From an uncultured Mailhella sp. (GTDB lineage: Bacteria > Desulfobacterota > Desulfovibrionia > Desulfovibrionales > Desulfovibrionaceae), in contig NZ_CAJJIC010000047.1 in assembly GCF_905187505.1 (NCBI RefSeq), positions 1-15,006 on the forward strand: a DNA stretch of 15,006 bases, written 5' to 3'. Every line of letters begins with the position of its first letter. Positions within the stretch are counted from its first letter, which is position 1. Position numbers and translations under genes: made by a program. The notes beneath the pieces are model-generated. The model was given only the letters and a program-made list of their open reading frames with translations. It ran no database searches and was not told where the DNA came from. Below, one piece after another: positions 13,339-15,006 of this stretch.

Positions 13339-14823
13339 TTAGAAGCGCCACTTCAATCCCGCAGACACGTTGTATTCGCGGGTAAAGTTTTCGCCGTGTT
13401 CGCGTTCCGCCTGCATGTAGAGGCGGATGTTGTCCGTCACCTGCCAGTCGACGCCGAGACCGTAGTATACGCGGGTGCCGTCCAGATCGGAGCGCAGGTT
13501 CACGCCGTTGATGCGTGCTTTCTGCTCGCCGAGGAATTCGTGGTTCACGCCGGCCTTCACATAGGGCTGCACATAGCGGGGTCCACGGTGTTCTTCCAGC
13601 GTGAACTTTCTGCCGAGCACCAGGCCGGCTCTTCCCGTAAGGGACGTCATGTCGCTCTGCTCTATGGTCATGCCGTTGCTGCTGGCAAAGTCGCCGCCTC
13701 TTACCCAGAACCAGGAAAGCTGAAGCTGAGGTTCGAGGAACCAGTAGTCGCGGCCTTCATTGCTGAAGGCAAAGTCTATTTTTCGTCCGCCCTCCAGAGA
13801 GGCGCCGATGCCGTAAGACGAGCGGTCGTCCTGCACGGGCGTTCCGTTGAGCATGACGGCGCGTATTTCGTGGTCGAACCAGTCCATGGTTGCCACGGCA
13901 TCCACATACCATCCGTCAGAATGCACCCAGGTGGAGTACAGACCGCCGCCTATGCTGCTCAGGTCGCCGTATCCGCCCCAGCGTCCGCTCGTGCTCTGAT
14001 CGGCATGAACGCTGCGAATCTGCATGCCGAGAATCCACATATATGTTTCATCCACGGCAGCCATGGCGTCGTAGCCTATGGAGCCGCCCACGAGGTTCTG
14101 TGTGAAGCTCGTTCCGGCAAGCCCTTCAAGCCGGGCCTTGTCGGCAAAGCCCCTCACCCACAGGCCGGTCTGCGTGCCGTAGCGGACCTCTCCGAGGCGC
14201 TTGCGCAGATCCGTCTGATAGCCGTACCAGAGGGCATAGTGCCCGGCGAGACCGGAAAGCGCGACTTCGGCTTCACCGGTTGGCGAGAGAGAACCGGAGG
14301 GAACATCGGCCTGAGGCGGTATGGGGCTTTCCGGTTCGTTCGTGCCGGAGTTTTCGTCATCATCCGTGCCGGGGTCGATGACAGGCTCGTCGGAATCAGG
14401 TTCCACGGGGTCTTCGGGGTCGACGGCAGGCTCGTTTTCCCTGACCAGATACCATTCACGACCGCTGTTTCTTTCCGAAGTTTCCAGTCTGTAGTTGTAA
14501 AGGCCTATGTCGACCAGTTCGAGGCCGTCCTTTCCGGGAGCAAGAGAGAATTCGTTGCCGGTCGCCGTTATGTTGTTTTCGGCTCTTGCCAGATAGCTTT
14601 CCGTCTGCTTTTCCTTCGGTTCCGCACCGCCGCCCATGACGTGCAGCGTATGGGAGCCGGCAAGGGTGTCGGTAATCCGTATGCTGTCGGAAATGTCTTT
14701 CTGCATGTCGGTGCGGAGGTAAGAGTAGCCGAAGCCGGAAAGGTTGCGGATGAGAAGTTCCGTGGGGGGGTGTCCGTGGGGGAGAGCGGTGCAAAGGAGG
14801 ACGCAAAGAGGTTGTCGCTCCAT
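13339..14823 (-). CDS. Autotransporter, passenger end plus beta-barrel (3' part of a frameshifted gene)
   Basis: Type V secretion protein: the C-terminal barrel inserts in the outer membrane and carries the passenger to the surface. From about residue 23 (TELLIRNLSGFGYSYLRTD) it reads as typical end-of-passenger sequence, through LELVDIGLYNYRLE and REWYL. An acidic Pro-rich linker (roughly 130-175, repeated D-P/E-P units) follows, then an autotransporter barrel of about 300 residues (GLAGHYALWYGYQTDLRKRL to the end) finishing in WRF, the aromatic-terminated signal needed for barrel assembly. The first ~20 residues from ATG 14823 are an out-of-frame artefact: no real signal peptide is present, and true passenger sequence continues upstream in another frame past the G7 tract at 14764-14770. 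So this is the 3' portion of a larger gene. Passenger function is unknown. Confidence 0.85.
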   Translation of the reverse strand: MERQPLCVLLCTALPHGHPPTELLIRNLSGFGYSYLRTDMQKDISDSIRITDTLAGSHTLHVMGGGAEPKEKQTESYLARAENNITATGNEFSLAPGKDGLELVDIGLYNYRLETSERNSGREWYLVRENEPAVDPEDPVEPDSDEPVIDPGTDDDENSGTNEPESPIPPQADVPSGSLSPTGEAEVALSGLAGHYALWYGYQTDLRKRLGEVRYGTQTGLWVRGFADKARLEGLAGTSFTQNLVGGSIGYDAMAAVDETYMWILGMQIRSVHADQSTSGRWGGYGDLSSIGGGLYSTWVHSDGWYVDAVATMDWFDHEIRAVMLNGTPVQDDRSSYGIGASLEGGRKIDFAFSNEGRDYWFLEPQLQLSWFWVRGGDFASSNGMTIEQSDMTSLTGRAGLVLGRKFTLEEHRGPRYVQPYVKAGVNHEFLGEQKARINGVNLRSDLDGTRVYYGLGVDWQVTDNIRLYMQAEREHGENFTREYNVSAGLKWRF

Positions 14824-15006
14824 GTATTATTTTCCCAGACGCTGCGTGTTGTTCCCACATAGACGCTGGAGTCGTCGAGCGAAAGTCCGGTCAGATTGCT
14901 GACGTAGCTGCCCCGTCCGTCTACTGTGACCACGTTGGAGGGCACTACGTTCCAGAAGGCATCGGCGGGAAGAGATATGTCCAGAGAGGCGTAGTCCTCC
15001 CCTGTC
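14568..15006 (-). CDS. Autotransporter passenger, 5' part of the frameshifted gene (runs off window)
   Basis: Reading leftward from the edge, this frame is open and gives beta-helix-like passenger sequence: DYASLDISLPADAFWNVV, then VVTVDGRGSYVSNLTGLSLD, then GTTRSVWENNTWSDNLFASS. That is the kind of repeating VT-SxL-GL pattern that normally precedes the passenger end found in the neighbouring frame. After PTDTPP, encoded at the seven-C run (14770-14764 on this strand), the frame turns into compositionally odd Arg/Ser/Pro sequence and stops at 14568. Only about the first 80 residues shown are likely genuine. An apparent start at 14945 is just an internal GTG; the true start, signal peptide and promoter lie beyond base 15006. 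With one more base in the run it would join the barrel-bearing frame. Confidence 0.75.
   Translation of the reverse strand, partial: TGEDYASLDISLPADAFWNVVPSNVVTVDGRGSYVSNLTGLSLDDSSVYVGTTRSVWENNTWSDNLFASSFAPLSPTDTPPRNFSSATFPASATLTSAPTCRKTFPTAYGLPTPLPAPIRCTSWAAVRNRRKSRRKAIWQEPKTT
14764..14770. repeat. Homopolymer G7 tract at the autotransporter frame break
   Basis: Seven consecutive G on the + strand (C7 on the coding strand), with a second run of five at 14778-14782. The switch between the two genuine autotransporter frames falls here. Changing C7 to C8 gives ...TDTPPTELLIRNLSG... without interruption. Such tracts are classic slipped-strand sites in surface-protein genes, and also common sequencing-error sites. 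Confidence 0.7.

Noticed and set aside
14745..14823. ATG 14823 as genuine start of the autotransporter
   Set aside because: No signal peptide, weak ribosome binding site, and good passenger sequence continues upstream in the other frame.
13396..14862. 488-residue + strand open frame opposite the autotransporter
   Set aside because: The - strand frame has a clear barrel ending in WRF; the + frame is His/Val/Gly-rich without any recognisable domain.

Overview
This window looks like a chromosomal segment of a Gram-negative, fairly GC-rich bacterium, most likely in the Desulfovibrionaceae (gut-type Desulfovibrio/Bilophila/Mailhella relatives). The evidence is the argD product, which closely resembles Desulfovibrio acetylornithine aminotransferases as I remember them, an autotransporter with an outer-membrane barrel, and strong hairpin terminators with TTCG loops. 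The genus is an inference. No tRNA, rRNA, CRISPR array, insertion sequence or phage gene is visible.

Layout, left to right. (1) 1-2580, + strand: a TetR-family regulator with its own good sigma70-like promoter, then a 12-helix MATE efflux transporter. A 16-base dyad just ahead of the transporter is a candidate operator. (2) 2763-5042, - strand: maf (nucleotide pyrophosphatase), thiM and thiE (thiazole kinase and thiamine-phosphate synthase), read in that order. maf and thiM overlap by ATGA, and a 193-base gap separates thiM from thiE. (3) 5043-5311: divergent promoter region, then argD on + with a textbook terminator. (4) 6693-12560, + strand: a pyrimidine-biosynthesis cluster, pyrC-pyrK-pyrD-pyrF-pyrE-pyrB-pyrI. 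It covers every step from carbamoyl phosphate to UMP; only carAB is absent. pyrK/pyrD/pyrF overlap or touch, and pyrE/pyrB/pyrI are almost contiguous, while gaps with hairpins lie before pyrC, between pyrC and pyrK, and between pyrF and pyrE. PyrK with PyrD forms the NAD-linked class 1B dihydroorotate dehydrogenase, and PyrB with PyrI a regulated aspartate carbamoyltransferase. (5) 12807-15006, - strand: an autotransporter whose 5' end lies beyond the right edge, a terminator, then a small exported protein of unknown function.

The most notable observation is that the autotransporter reading frame is broken at a run of seven G (14764-14770). Convincing passenger sequence lies upstream in one frame, and convincing passenger plus barrel sequence lies downstream in another. 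One extra base in the run would restore a continuous protein. This could be a phase-variable surface protein, a decayed gene or a sequencing error. Secondary points are the Firmicutes-like make-up of the pyr cluster including pyrI, and several dyads in leader regions that may be operators or attenuators.
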